Source: Bacterioplanoides sp965200585 (GTDB lineage Bacteria; Pseudomonadota; Gammaproteobacteria; Pseudomonadales; Oceanobacteraceae). Taken from it: a stretch of 64,000 bases of DNA. The translations under genes were made by a program, and so were the position numbers. Where the stretch lies: assembly GCF_965200585.1 (NCBI RefSeq), contig NZ_OZ241361.1; one strand, written 5' to 3'. The notes beneath the pieces are model-generated. The model saw nothing but the letters and a program-made list of their open reading frames with translations. It ran no database searches and was not told the origin of the DNA. Each line of letters starts with the position of its first letter. The first letter of the stretch is position 1. Positions 7,265 through 16,173 of this stretch are shown in pieces.

Positions 7265-8461
7265 ATGACCATCATCGGAACTCCTTTTTCATCAACGGCG
7301 ACCCGGGTTTTATTGTGTGGCGCCGGAGAGCTGGGCAAAGAAGTGGCTATTGAGCTGCAACGTTTGGGTTGTGAAGTGATTGCGGTTGACCGCTATGCCA
7401 ATGCGCCAGCGATGCAGGTGGCTGATCGCAGCCATGTCATCAGTATGTTGGATGGGGAAGCATTACGTCGGGTCATTGAAGCAGAGCAACCACAGCTGGT
7501 GGTGCCTGAAATTGAAGCCATTGCGACCGATACACTGGCTGAGTTGGAGCGTGAAGGTGTACATATTGTGCCAACCGCACGTGCGACACAGCTGACGATG
7601 AACCGTGAAGGCATTCGCCGTCTGGTGGCTGAAACACTGAATATTCCAACCTCTTCCTATGAATTTGCCGAGACCGAAGCTGAGTTTCTGGCGGCGGCAG
7701 AGCGCATTGGTTTTCCATGTTTGGTTAAGCCCATTATGAGCTCTTCCGGAAAAGGTCAGAGTCTGGTGCGCGAATCCGGGCAATTAAAAGCTGCCTGGGA
7801 TTACGCTCAGGAAGGTGGCCGCGCCGGGAAAGGCAAAGTGATTGTCGAAGGCTTTGTGGATTTTGATTTTGAAATCACCTTGCTGACCATCCGTCATAAC
7901 AATGAGCAGGGCGAGGTGGTGACCAGCTTCTGTGCCCCTATCGGGCATCGCCAGGAAGACGGTGATTATCAGGAATCCTGGCAGCCTCAGGCAATGACAG
8001 CAGTGGCGCTGGAGAAAGCTCAGCAAATAGCAGAGCAGGTAACCAGTGAGCTGGGTGGTTTGGGTTTGTTTGGCGTGGAACTGTTTATCAAGGGTGAAGA
8101 CGTTATTTTCTCCGAAGTCTCGCCACGGCCACACGATACCGGACTGGTGACACTGATTTCTCAGGACCTGTCTGAATTTGCGTTACATGCACGCGCCATT
8201 CTGGGTTTGCCTATTCCGAATATTCAGCAACATGGGCCATCCGCATCGGCAGTGTTGCTGGTGGCCGGTGAATCACAGCAGATGCAATATGGTGGTCTTG
8301 CCCGTGCGCTGGCCGCTGTGGATACACAATTACGTTTGTTTGGTAAGCCAGAGGTTCAGGGCAAGCGTCGCTTAGGCGTGGCGTTGGCGAAAGGTGAAAC
8401 AACCGACGCTGCTAAGACTAAAGCGCTGGCGGTGGTCGCTGAAATACAGGTGACGCTTTAA
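7265..8461 (+). CDS. purT: Formate-dependent GAR transformylase PurT
   Basis: 398 residues, the usual length. Phosphoribosylglycinamide formyltransferase 2 makes formyl-GAR from GAR, formate and ATP in purine synthesis. Seen: N-terminal preATP-grasp nucleotide fold (RVLLCGAGELGKEVAIELQR), ATP-grasp core with CLVKPIMSSSGKGQS, the metal-binding end GVELFIKGEDVIFSEVSPRP and the family-typical HDTGLVT. It is monocistronic. Its last 44 bp overlap the 3' end of the diguanylate cyclase gene on the other strand. Confidence 0.97.
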   Translation: MTIIGTPFSSTATRVLLCGAGELGKEVAIELQRLGCEVIAVDRYANAPAMQVADRSHVISMLDGEALRRVIEAEQPQLVVPEIEAIATDTLAELEREGVHIVPTARATQLTMNREGIRRLVAETLNIPTSSYEFAETEAEFLAAAERIGFPCLVKPIMSSSGKGQSLVRESGQLKAAWDYAQEGGRAGKGKVIVEGFVDFDFEITLLTIRHNNEQGEVVTSFCAPIGHRQEDGDYQESWQPQAMTAVALEKAQQIAEQVTSELGGLGLFGVELFIKGEDVIFSEVSPRPHDTGLVTLISQDLSEFALHARAILGLPIPNIQQHGPSASAVLLVAGESQQMQYGGLARALAAVDTQLRLFGKPEVQGKRRLGVALAKGETTDAAKTKALAVVAEIQVTL

Positions 8462-10007
8462 TATCGGTGTTTTGGTCGATCATGGTGCAACGGCAACAGT
8501 TGCGCCCGGCGTCCTTAGCTTCATACAGTGCCGCATCGGCTGCCCGGAACCAGTCGTCGGTACTGAGTTTGCGCAGCCAGCTGCCGGTATCTTTTAACCA
8601 GGCAACACCAAAACTGACGGTCAGATGACTGTGAGTCGGAGAGCCTTTGTGGCTGATCTCAAGTTGTTGAATTTTCTTCTTGATGTGCTGCTCCAGTACG
8701 CCTAATTCTTCCTGATTCCGGACATAACACAACAATACAAACTCTTCGCCACCATAACGAAAGGCATATTCATCCTGACGCTGTACGCAGGAGGCCAGTG
8801 CTTTCCCCACCTGGCGGATAACACTGTCACCCAGTTGATGGCCGTAGATGTCATTAAATGGTTTGAAGTGGTCAATATCGACCAGAATTAAAGCGATGTT
8901 CTGCTGGTGGCGCTGGCTGCGACGCCAGGCTTGTTGCAGCTTTTCTTCAAAGGCACGGCGATTACCAATGCCGCTGAGTTCATCGGTCAGAGAGAGTTCG
9001 GTTAATTCAGAGCGCTGTCTCTGTACCCGCGCCTGTAGGCGGTTAAAGGTTGAGCGCAGCTCTTCCAGTTCTTTTACCCGGAGTTGAGGGAAAGGGTTGA
9101 TTTCAGGCAGAGGAACAAGTTTTGAGCGACGCAGATGGCTGGTGACATAACGCAGTGGTTCCGTCACCAGACCAAGAAAAATCAGATACAACGCCAGCGG
9201 GATTACAGCTACCAGCATATACGTCAGAAACAGTTCACTGGAAATCAGTTTAGGTACCAGATAATCCGGAATGGTAACTTCAAGACGAATCGGTGTCTGG
9301 CCCATTGGGTTGGTTAAACAGCGTTGGATTGCTTGTTGGTGTTCGGTTACAGGCTCGGAAATTGGACGGCAGTGTTCATCCGGGTTGCTGTAAGTTGAGA
9401 AAGAAACACCGGCCACGTTACGTATTTCATGCCAGAAGTCTTTTGACAGGGGTTTGGCAAACAAAAAGTAGCCGTTGCTGCGCGAATTACCTTCTGAATT
9501 ATTAATATCAGCAATGGAAATAATATAAAGCGTGCCTTCGATTCGGTATAACCCTGATGTTTGAGATAGCTGGCTGATTTGCTTATTTTCATGCAGAGAA
9601 CGAAACCAACTGCTTACCGGAGATGAGTCTTCACTGAGATAGTTGCCATCCTGCAGTTGTTGAGACAGCAGAATATCGCCGTTATTGTTCATGATCGCAC
9701 TGGCAGAAAACCCCAGGCTGGTATAGTTGGCAGCAACTATATTGGGTGCCTGATCTAACTTGCCATTTGAGGCAACAAAAGCATACACATCGTTCCATTG
9801 GGCATAATCAATGGTAACGCTGAGTTGTTGTAATAAATGCAATGACACCAGACTGGAGATACTGTCGATCTCACGTTGCTGAATGTGCTGGATTTTGTTC
9901 AGTTCTTGCGGATAAAACCAGAAAGCACGAGCCAGAACGAAACCAACGAACAGCAGCAGCAAATAAATACCGGATAAAATCAGTGCGATCTGGCGAATGG
10001 TCAGCAT
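8418..10007 (-). CDS. Membrane diguanylate cyclase, CHASE4-like sensor
   Basis: 529 residues. TM1 (about 8-28), a periplasmic domain (about 33-255) of the CHASE4 kind (DYAQWNDVY is the family hallmark), TM2 (about 258-282), a HAMP-like linker, and a GGDEF domain with an intact active site GGEEF at 419-423. It should make cyclic di-GMP in response to an external signal. The inhibitory site normally RxxD five residues before the active site reads RQDE here, so product inhibition may be weak or absent. The C-terminal tail (CCRCTMIDQN to RPPPAL) extends into a 44-bp tail-to-tail overlap with purT. Confidence 0.92.
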   Translation of the reverse strand: MLTIRQIALILSGIYLLLLFVGFVLARAFWFYPQELNKIQHIQQREIDSISSLVSLHLLQQLSVTIDYAQWNDVYAFVASNGKLDQAPNIVAANYTSLGFSASAIMNNNGDILLSQQLQDGNYLSEDSSPVSSWFRSLHENKQISQLSQTSGLYRIEGTLYIISIADINNSEGNSRSNGYFLFAKPLSKDFWHEIRNVAGVSFSTYSNPDEHCRPISEPVTEHQQAIQRCLTNPMGQTPIRLEVTIPDYLVPKLISSELFLTYMLVAVIPLALYLIFLGLVTEPLRYVTSHLRRSKLVPLPEINPFPQLRVKELEELRSTFNRLQARVQRQRSELTELSLTDELSGIGNRRAFEEKLQQAWRRSQRHQQNIALILVDIDHFKPFNDIYGHQLGDSVIRQVGKALASCVQRQDEYAFRYGGEEFVLLCYVRNQEELGVLEQHIKKKIQQLEISHKGSPTHSHLTVSFGVAWLKDTGSWLRKLSTDDWFRAADAALYEAKDAGRNCCRCTMIDQNTDIKASPVFQRPPPAL

Positions 10008-10172
10008 GAAACTTTTGGTGCTCCGGTTAGGCCGTAAACCTGAAAAAGTAGTATTAGTATAGAAGCTTAGTGGGTTTTTGCCTGTCAGACTTGATTTGGC
10101 GGGTTATTGCAAAATCATCTGGCCCGGTATGATACGTGTTGTGATTGAACTAATGTACTGACGGAGAAGAGT

Positions 10173-11354
10173 ATGTCGTGTTGCCATAAGCCAGAAAACC
10201 CGGCTCAGACCTCTGCGGTTCAGACATCCGCGATTCAGGCTGCAGAAGAGGTCCATAGTAGCTGTTGTGCTCCCTCGAATGCTGACAATAATGGTGGAAA
10301 GCCCAAAACCGACTGGATTTTTGTGATTTGCGCCCCCGCCGTTGTGTTGGGGTATCTGCTGTTTTTGTGGCTGGAAAGTGGTTTTGTGGGCAGTGGTTAT
10401 GTCGAAAGTGGCCACGAGCATGTAGGGCAGGCACCGCTTTGGTGGCAAACCATGATTCATACCGCTTATGAGATGGTCAACGCCATGTGGTGGGGCATTT
10501 TATCCGCCGCCTTTTTTGTTGGTTTGCTGGGCCGGATTCCACGCGAATTGATTATGTCGGTGTTAGGGCGTGGCGGCTCTAAACGCGGTATTTTCCGTGC
10601 CACGTTGGCTGGGTTGATGCTGGACTTATGCAATCACGGCATTTTAATGGTGGGCATGAAGCTGTATGAGCGTGGTGCCAGTATTGGCCAGGTGATGGCG
10701 TTTCTGATTGCCAGTCCATGGAATTCGCTGACCCTGACCTTAATTCTGGTGGGCTTGATTGGCTTACCTCTGACGCTGCTGTTTATTGTGGCTTCAATGG
10801 TGATCGCCTGGATCAGTGGTTGGTTATTCGATCGGCTGGTCGAGCGGGGCACTTTGCCCGATAACCCTCATCAACAGGAATTCACTCAAATACCATTTTG
10901 GCCAACGTTGAAATCAACCTGGCGTGAACAAGACTGGAGCGCTAAAGCGTTGGCGGGCATGTTCTGGCAGGGGTTAAAAGAATCAAAAATGGTGTTGCGC
11001 TGGGTATTCTTCGGCATTGTGCTGGTGGCTCTGATCCGTGCTTTTGTGCCAGAAGACAGCTTTGGTGTGTGGTTTGGTGCCAGCCTGTCTGGCTTATTCC
11101 TGACTTTGCTGGCAACAACGGTTATTGAGGTGTGCTCTGAAGGCTCCAGCCCGATTGCCGCCGATCTGGTTAATCGGGCCGGTGCGCCGGGTAATGCCTT
11201 TACTTTCCTGATGGCTGGCGCAGCAACCGATTACACCGAAATCATGGCGTTGCGTGATACTACTCAGAGTTGGAAAATTGCGCTGTTTTTGCCATTAATC
11301 TCGGTGCCACAGGTGTTGTTCATTGGTTGGTTGATCAATCTTTACGCAGCCTGA
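10173..11354 (+). CDS. ArsP/DUF318-type permease with Cys-rich N-terminus
   Basis: 393 residues, about eight to ten membrane spans. The two inverted halves of the family each keep a conserved loop: LDLCNHGILMVGMKLYERGA and IEVCSEGSSPIAADLVN. The family (PF03773) includes the organoarsenic exporter ArsP and proposed Cu/Zn exporters. The soluble N-terminus (residues 1-45) carries two Cys pairs (MSCC and SSCC), plausible metal-binding sites. Loop one has Cys-Asn-His instead of the Cys-Ser-Cys of ArsP, so arsenical export is not assured; metal or metalloid efflux is the inference. GGAG lies 6 nt before the ATG. No metalloregulator gene is adjacent. Confidence 0.8.
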   Translation: MSCCHKPENPAQTSAVQTSAIQAAEEVHSSCCAPSNADNNGGKPKTDWIFVICAPAVVLGYLLFLWLESGFVGSGYVESGHEHVGQAPLWWQTMIHTAYEMVNAMWWGILSAAFFVGLLGRIPRELIMSVLGRGGSKRGIFRATLAGLMLDLCNHGILMVGMKLYERGASIGQVMAFLIASPWNSLTLTLILVGLIGLPLTLLFIVASMVIAWISGWLFDRLVERGTLPDNPHQQEFTQIPFWPTLKSTWREQDWSAKALAGMFWQGLKESKMVLRWVFFGIVLVALIRAFVPEDSFGVWFGASLSGLFLTLLATTVIEVCSEGSSPIAADLVNRAGAPGNAFTFLMAGAATDYTEIMALRDTTQSWKIALFLPLISVPQVLFIGWLINLYAA

Positions 11355-11368
11355 TCTGTATTCGGAAT

Positions 11369-11412
11369 AAAACACCTGTATATTGTTTGTATAAATAATG
11401 TATAGGTGTTTT
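11369..11412 (+). promoter_or_regulatory. Inverted repeat covering the RBS of the lipoprotein gene
   Basis: Perfect 9-bp arms AAAACACCT (11369-11377) and AGGTGTTTT (11404-11412) with a 26-nt spacer. The right arm contains the ribosome-binding site of the DUF3833 gene and ends directly at its ATG, so an RNA hairpin here would hide the start. The spacer holds TATAAAT-like sequence that may instead be a promoter -10. Confidence 0.5.
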
Positions 11413-12003
11413 ATGTTATACCGTTATCTTGTCCTGATGTCATCTTCGGTGTTAGCGGCTTGCGGTAGCGTTGAGGTATCGACTAATAAGCCATTTCCCC
11501 ATGAGCTGAATCCCCGCACTTTTTTTACCGGCAAAATCTGCGCAGATGGCGTTGTGCGTGATTATTCGGGGCAGCAGATTCGTCATTTTAATGCTGAGAT
11601 TCTTGCCAGCTGGGATGCGGACGGGGTCGGCACCTTAGCCGAAGAGTTTCGTTTTAACGACGGAATTGAATACCGTACCTGGACGCTAGCACCGCTGATG
11701 GAAAATGAAAGCGTTGTCGCTTATTCGGCATCCGCTACCGATGTGCCACAAGCCACGCGCATGGAGTTTTCCGGCAATGCCATTCACATGGATTACCAGC
11801 TGAATTACCAAACAGGCGTGAACGATGATGGCACTCCAGAAACCTTGTCTCTGACCATGACCGATCGTATGTATCAGGTTGCCGAGGGTGTAGTGGTGAA
11901 TGAAACCGTGATGTCAAAGTTTGGTATCGATGTGGGGCAGGTGCTGTTGGTGATGCGTCAGGTTGGGGAAGAATATTCCTGTTGGGTGAATGAGGGCGTT
12001 TAG
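11413..12003 (+). CDS. DUF3833 family lipoprotein
   Basis: 196 residues beginning at the ATG at 11413, which has AGGTG 4-5 nt upstream; a reading from 11398 would add residues before the signal peptide. The lipobox VLAAC at about residues 14-18 predicts lipidation of Cys18. The body contains FFTGKICADGVVRDYSG and the later Trp and Asp positions of DUF3833, a family of outer-membrane or periplasmic lipoproteins of unknown function with a lipocalin-like beta pattern. It is free-standing, with an inverted repeat over its RBS. Confidence 0.85.
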   Translation: MLYRYLVLMSSSVLAACGSVEVSTNKPFPHELNPRTFFTGKICADGVVRDYSGQQIRHFNAEILASWDADGVGTLAEEFRFNDGIEYRTWTLAPLMENESVVAYSASATDVPQATRMEFSGNAIHMDYQLNYQTGVNDDGTPETLSLTMTDRMYQVAEGVVVNETVMSKFGIDVGQVLLVMRQVGEEYSCWVNEGV

Positions 12004-12040
12004 CCCTCATACTTATCTGAGTACCAGAATGCTTTTTCCC

Positions 12041-13447
12041 TTAGGCTGACAGCGGGCTGCCCCATAAATCGTATTCGTCAGAGTGTTCAATCACCACGTC
12101 GATCATGTCACCCGGCTGGCAATCCTGGAAGCCATTCAGATACACCATGCCGTCGATGTTTGGCGCATCCGCATAAGTGCGGCCGATTGCGCCTTCTTCA
12201 TCCACTTCATCGATCAATACCGTCATGGTCTGGCCAATACGACGAGCCAGTTTACGGGTGCTGATTTCCTGCGCTTTGGCCATAAAGCGTTCCCAGCGAT
12301 CTTGTTGAATATCTTCTGGGATATGGTCCGGCAGCTCGTTGGCTTTGGCCCCTTCAACCGGGCTGTATTTAAAGCAGCCAACCCGATCCAGTTCAGCTTC
12401 GTCCAGCCAGTCGAGCAGGATCTGGAAGTCTTCTTCGGTTTCACCCGGGAAGCCTACGACAAAGGTCGAGCGTAATACCAGATTAGGCACTTGCTCGCGC
12501 CATTTCTTAATACGCTCCAGGGTGTTTTCCGCATGAGCCGGGCGCTTCATCAGCTTCAGAATACGTGGGCTGGCGTGCTGGAAAGGAATGTCCAGATACG
12601 GCAGCACCTTGCCTTCGGCCATCAGTGGCATGATGTCATCCACGCTTGGGTACGGGTACACATAATGTAAACGTACCCAGGCACCCAGTTTGCTCATTTG
12701 ATTACACAAATCATAAAGCTTGGTTTTTACCGGCATGCCATCCCAGAAACCAGTACGGTATTTCACATCCACACCGTAGGCCGAAGTATCCTGAGAAATC
12801 ACCAGTAACTCTTTGGTGCCTGCCGCCACCAGACGCTTGGCTTCATCAAGTACATCACCCACCGGACGGCTGACTAATTTGCCGCGCATATCCGGGATAA
12901 TGCAGAAGGTACAGCTGTGGTTGCAGCCTTCAGAAATTTTCAGATACGAATAATGACGCGGAGTCAGTTTCACGCCTTCTTCTGGCACCAGATCGATAAA
13001 CGGATTGTGATCTTGCGTCGGTGGCACCCACTCATGTACCGCATCCATTACTTCTTCATAGGCATGAGCGCCAGTAATGGCTAATACGCCTGGGTTTTCT
13101 TCTTTGATCAGTTCCGCATCGGCGCCTTTGCCCATACAGCCGGTCACAATGACCTTGCCGTTTTCGGTCATGGCTTCGCGGATGGCATCCAGTGACTCTT
13201 GCTTGGCGGAGTCGATAAAACCGCAGGTATTCACCACAACCACATCGGCATCGGTGTAGTTGTTGCTGATTTCATAGCCGTTAAGTTGCAGTTGCGTAAG
13301 GATTTTTTCACTGTCGACCGAATTTTTCGGACAGCCCAGACTCACCATGCCAACACGGCCGTTGGAAGGTAAATTACCGGCCTCAGGCTCAAAGGCGTGA
13401 GTATCAGGCTCAAAACTTGCGCCTTCAGAAATAGGGTGGTCTGACAT
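12041..13447 (-). CDS. rimO: Ribosomal protein S12 methylthiotransferase RimO
   Basis: 468 residues. RimO adds a methylthio group to an Asp of ribosomal protein S12 (Asp88 in E. coli numbering) using two Fe-S clusters and SAM. Seen: UPF0004 domain with VGMVSLGCPKNSVDSEKIL and cysteines in NTCGF and VTGCMGK; radical-SAM cluster CNHSCTFC; TRAM domain at the C-terminus (TVLIDEVDEEGAIGRTYADA). The RimO-type DxxxxGxT order distinguishes it from MiaB. A short N-terminal extension precedes the first domain. GAGAGG is a good RBS. Monocistronic. Confidence 0.97.
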   Translation of the reverse strand: MSDHPISEGASFEPDTHAFEPEAGNLPSNGRVGMVSLGCPKNSVDSEKILTQLQLNGYEISNNYTDADVVVVNTCGFIDSAKQESLDAIREAMTENGKVIVTGCMGKGADAELIKEENPGVLAITGAHAYEEVMDAVHEWVPPTQDHNPFIDLVPEEGVKLTPRHYSYLKISEGCNHSCTFCIIPDMRGKLVSRPVGDVLDEAKRLVAAGTKELLVISQDTSAYGVDVKYRTGFWDGMPVKTKLYDLCNQMSKLGAWVRLHYVYPYPSVDDIMPLMAEGKVLPYLDIPFQHASPRILKLMKRPAHAENTLERIKKWREQVPNLVLRSTFVVGFPGETEEDFQILLDWLDEAELDRVGCFKYSPVEGAKANELPDHIPEDIQQDRWERFMAKAQEISTRKLARRIGQTMTVLIDEVDEEGAIGRTYADAPNIDGMVYLNGFQDCQPGDMIDVVIEHSDEYDLWGSPLSA

Positions 13448-13553
13448 CTAAAATCCTCTCATCGCGTTGCGGTTATTGGTGCTGGAATAGCTATTAAAAT
13501 AGGCAACGCGTTTGGTAACTGGCTAATCGGGCGCGATTGTACTGGTTAACAAG

Positions 13554-13586
13554 AAAGGAGCCAACGGCAAAACCATTGGCTCCTTT
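13554..13586 (-). terminator. Rho-independent terminator of the phoX gene
   Basis: An 11-bp perfect stem (AAAGGAGCCAA / TTGGCTCCTTT) with an 11-nt loop lies 38 nt past the stop of the PhoX gene. On the minus strand the stem ends in TTTCTTGTT. It also stands between phoX and the rimO promoter. Confidence 0.8.
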
Positions 13587-13624
13587 AAGATGTTGCAGAA
13601 TGTCAGTGTGATTCTGCAATAAGG

Positions 13625-15685
13625 TTACACGCCGATTGGGCCGCCATCCGTTTTACGAATAACAACGGTAGCCGCGCGTGGACGCACTTGTGTACCTTCC
13701 GGTGTTTCCTGAGCGGCATCATTGCTGAATGGCCAGTTGCCCGGGTGCTGAATATTAACGAAGAAGCTGGTGTAGTCGGGGGTAAACGCCAGTCCTGTCA
13801 CTTCACAGCCATTCGGGCCAACAAAGAAACGTTTCAGCTCAGCCTGATTGTCAGAGGAGATGGTGGCGAATTCACCGTCGGTTGTTTTCAGCTGAGAAGG
13901 AATCACCGCAATCATCTGATCGTTGGTGTATTGCTCAACGTCATCAGCGCCGTTATCCGTCTGAATCCACATAATGCCGCGACCATCAAATACCAGACCG
14001 TCAGGGCTGGCGAACTGGGTCATTTCCGTCAGGTCTGAACGATTGATCTCGGCCGGAATTTTGTTGCCATCTACGTCCACATCGGCCGAGCCATAGACAA
14101 AAATATCCCAGGAGAAACCATTGCCCTGGGCATCGTCATCCCAGCGAATGATATGGCCGTAGGCGTTATTCAGGCGTGGGTTTGCCACGTTGGTGCCGGT
14201 TTCTTCTGTACGGCGGGTGTTGTTGGTCAGTGTCAGGTAAACCGTGCCGGTAACCGGATCAACGGCTGTCCACTCCGGACGATCCATTGGGGTGGCACCC
14301 ACCAGATCCGCAGCACCGGCGGTGTTGATAATAATGGCTTCCAGAGAATCGAAGCTATCGGCTAAAGTACCACCGTTTGTGGTTGGGCTGGATAATGTCA
14401 GTGGTAACCATTCACCAGCACCATTGTCGTTAAAACGTGCCACATACAAAGTGCCTTCATCCATGTATTTGGCGCCGGTTGCCAGGCGGTTATCCGGTGT
14501 TGCATCGGCCGGATCCCACAGTGCCGCTGATTCAAACTTATAAATGTACTCAAAACGGGCATCGTGGCCGGAGTAGAACGAAACCGGTTTACCCGCTTCC
14601 AGTTTGCCGTAGGCAACCCCTTCATGACGGAAACGGCCCATGGCGGTACGTTTAACCGGGGTGGAATTCGGATCGTATGGGTCAATTTCAACAATATAGC
14701 CGTGACCATTCACTTCGTTACGGTAATCTTCGATCGCAGAGTTGCCGGTTGGTGTGGCGTTAAAGCGAGTGAATTCATCGTCACTTTCCGAGGCGTCACC
14801 AGCAAACAATTCCCAGCCATAACGACCACGGCTGCTGGATACACCAATCCGTTGCTGGTCTGCGGTTTGGGTCGCTTCTTCGGCAAAGAAATAACCCGGC
14901 CAGTTTTCTTCGCAGGTTAAATACGTGCCCCACGGTGTATGACCATTACCGCAGTTGTTCAGAGTGCCGCGCGCCTTCATGCCATCGCGGGAGTAAGGTG
15001 TAACGGTGGCCGCAACGCCCGCAACCGGACCGGCTAGATCCATTACCGATGCTCCGGTAAAGCGACGGTTATGAACATCACCTTCGACCACAACCCATTC
15101 GTTGCCGGTTAAACGAACACGAACAACGGATACACCGTGGGCATTAATCTGCTTACGTGCGGCTTCGGCCGTTACCGGAGCACGGGTTTCTGAATTGTAT
15201 TCGCCATCGGCGTGCAGGGCGCTGGTATCAATATATTCGTGGTTGATACACAGCAGGCCTTCACTTGAGCTGCCATCAAGCGGGAAAAAGTGCATGCCAT
15301 CGTGGTGCATGCCAACGGCATTTTCCTGATCAACCGAGCTATTGGAGCCATCGCTCTGGAATGCATTTGCCAGGCGATTCAACGGTGTGCCCCAGGGAGC
15401 AAATACCTGCGCGGTGTAACCTTCCGGAATCGCCACGGCATCGGTTAAGGAGCCCGCAATCGGGGTGAAATTTAACTCAGAGGCAAAGGCCTCGTTGTTA
15501 CTATTACTGCTGTCGCTACTGCCACAGCCGGTCAGGCCAAAACCGCCCAGCATGCTCATCGCGGCGAGACCGGAGCCGCCTTTAACAACAAAGCCACGAC
15601 GCGACATGCGTTTTTCGAGGATCGACGCAAATGGCTCGTTATCACTGTTGTTAAATTTTGTTGGGTTAAAGGTTGCTTTACTCAT
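13625..15685 (-). CDS. PhoX-family (DUF839) phosphatase, Tat lipoprotein
   Basis: 686 residues. N-terminal SRRGFVVKGG is a twin-arginine export motif and LTGC a lipobox, so a folded, probably metal-loaded lipoprotein is predicted. The beta-propeller body has family segments CEENWPGYFF, RYGWELF, HEGVAYGK and, near the end, GCEVTGLAFTPDYTSFFVNI. PhoX enzymes release phosphate from organic phosphomonoesters using Ca and Fe and are common in marine bacteria. I found no convincing Pho box upstream. A Ser/Asn-rich linker (GSSDSSNSNN) follows the lipid site. Enzyme activity is inferred from family. Confidence 0.9.
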   Translation of the reverse strand: MSKATFNPTKFNNSDNEPFASILEKRMSRRGFVVKGGSGLAAMSMLGGFGLTGCGSSDSSNSNNEAFASELNFTPIAGSLTDAVAIPEGYTAQVFAPWGTPLNRLANAFQSDGSNSSVDQENAVGMHHDGMHFFPLDGSSSEGLLCINHEYIDTSALHADGEYNSETRAPVTAEAARKQINAHGVSVVRVRLTGNEWVVVEGDVHNRRFTGASVMDLAGPVAGVAATVTPYSRDGMKARGTLNNCGNGHTPWGTYLTCEENWPGYFFAEEATQTADQQRIGVSSSRGRYGWELFAGDASESDDEFTRFNATPTGNSAIEDYRNEVNGHGYIVEIDPYDPNSTPVKRTAMGRFRHEGVAYGKLEAGKPVSFYSGHDARFEYIYKFESAALWDPADATPDNRLATGAKYMDEGTLYVARFNDNGAGEWLPLTLSSPTTNGGTLADSFDSLEAIIINTAGAADLVGATPMDRPEWTAVDPVTGTVYLTLTNNTRRTEETGTNVANPRLNNAYGHIIRWDDDAQGNGFSWDIFVYGSADVDVDGNKIPAEINRSDLTEMTQFASPDGLVFDGRGIMWIQTDNGADDVEQYTNDQMIAVIPSQLKTTDGEFATISSDNQAELKRFFVGPNGCEVTGLAFTPDYTSFFVNIQHPGNWPFSNDAAQETPEGTQVRPRAATVVIRKTDGGPIGV

Positions 15686-15806
15686 GGTTCCCTCTCACAG
15701 GCATTTTTTATTAATCACCAGAGGGACACTGCTTTATCTATGTAACAGAAGGTTTACCATAAGATGAACAATACATGACTCAGAAAAAATTCTGATAAGC
15801 GAGAGA

Positions 15807-16100
15807 GTGGTGCTACAGGAGTTATATGAATTATCGGCAAACGATGCGACGCCAGAGGCATTATTAACGGCGCTGGGGCGTGAGCGGCTGAATATCATTG
15901 CACTGGCTTTTTGCCGTGCGGCGTATCGGTTTCGCCCGGAGGTATCAGAACTATCAACGGATGCGGATTTTCTGAAATCGGAGCTCTATCAGGCGGCGTA
16001 TCAGATGGCCAGCAGTTGTGCCTTGAGTGAGGCCATTCACGTCGATGTTTTTAACGCCATTGTGAAGCTCAGCCCGGAATATCGGCATTTTCGTCGCTAA
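15807..16100 (+). CDS. Hypothetical helical protein, 97 aa
   Basis: 97 residues starting at GTG 15807 (or GTG 15810); GAGAG stands only 1-6 nt before it, a marginal RBS. No ATG is in frame upstream of the conserved-looking helical body (LNIIALAFCRAAYRFRPE, ELYQAAYQMASSCALSEA). No signal peptide, membrane span or known domain. It is divergent from phoX and 73 nt before an outer-membrane protein gene. Codon use matches the neighbours; existence is likely, function unknown. Confidence 0.5.
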   Translation: MVLQELYELSANDATPEALLTALGRERLNIIALAFCRAAYRFRPEVSELSTDADFLKSELYQAAYQMASSCALSEAIHVDVFNAIVKLSPEYRHFRR

Positions 16101-16173
16101 TTTTGCGGATAGTGCATTGAGAGCAGCAGGCCACTTTGGTTAGATCGCGGCGCGCACTTAATGGAATCCACTT

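Noticed and set aside
15690..15800. Pho box upstream of the phoX-type gene
   Set aside because: Only one CTGTTACAT-like half is present, with no second half at the required 11-bp spacing.
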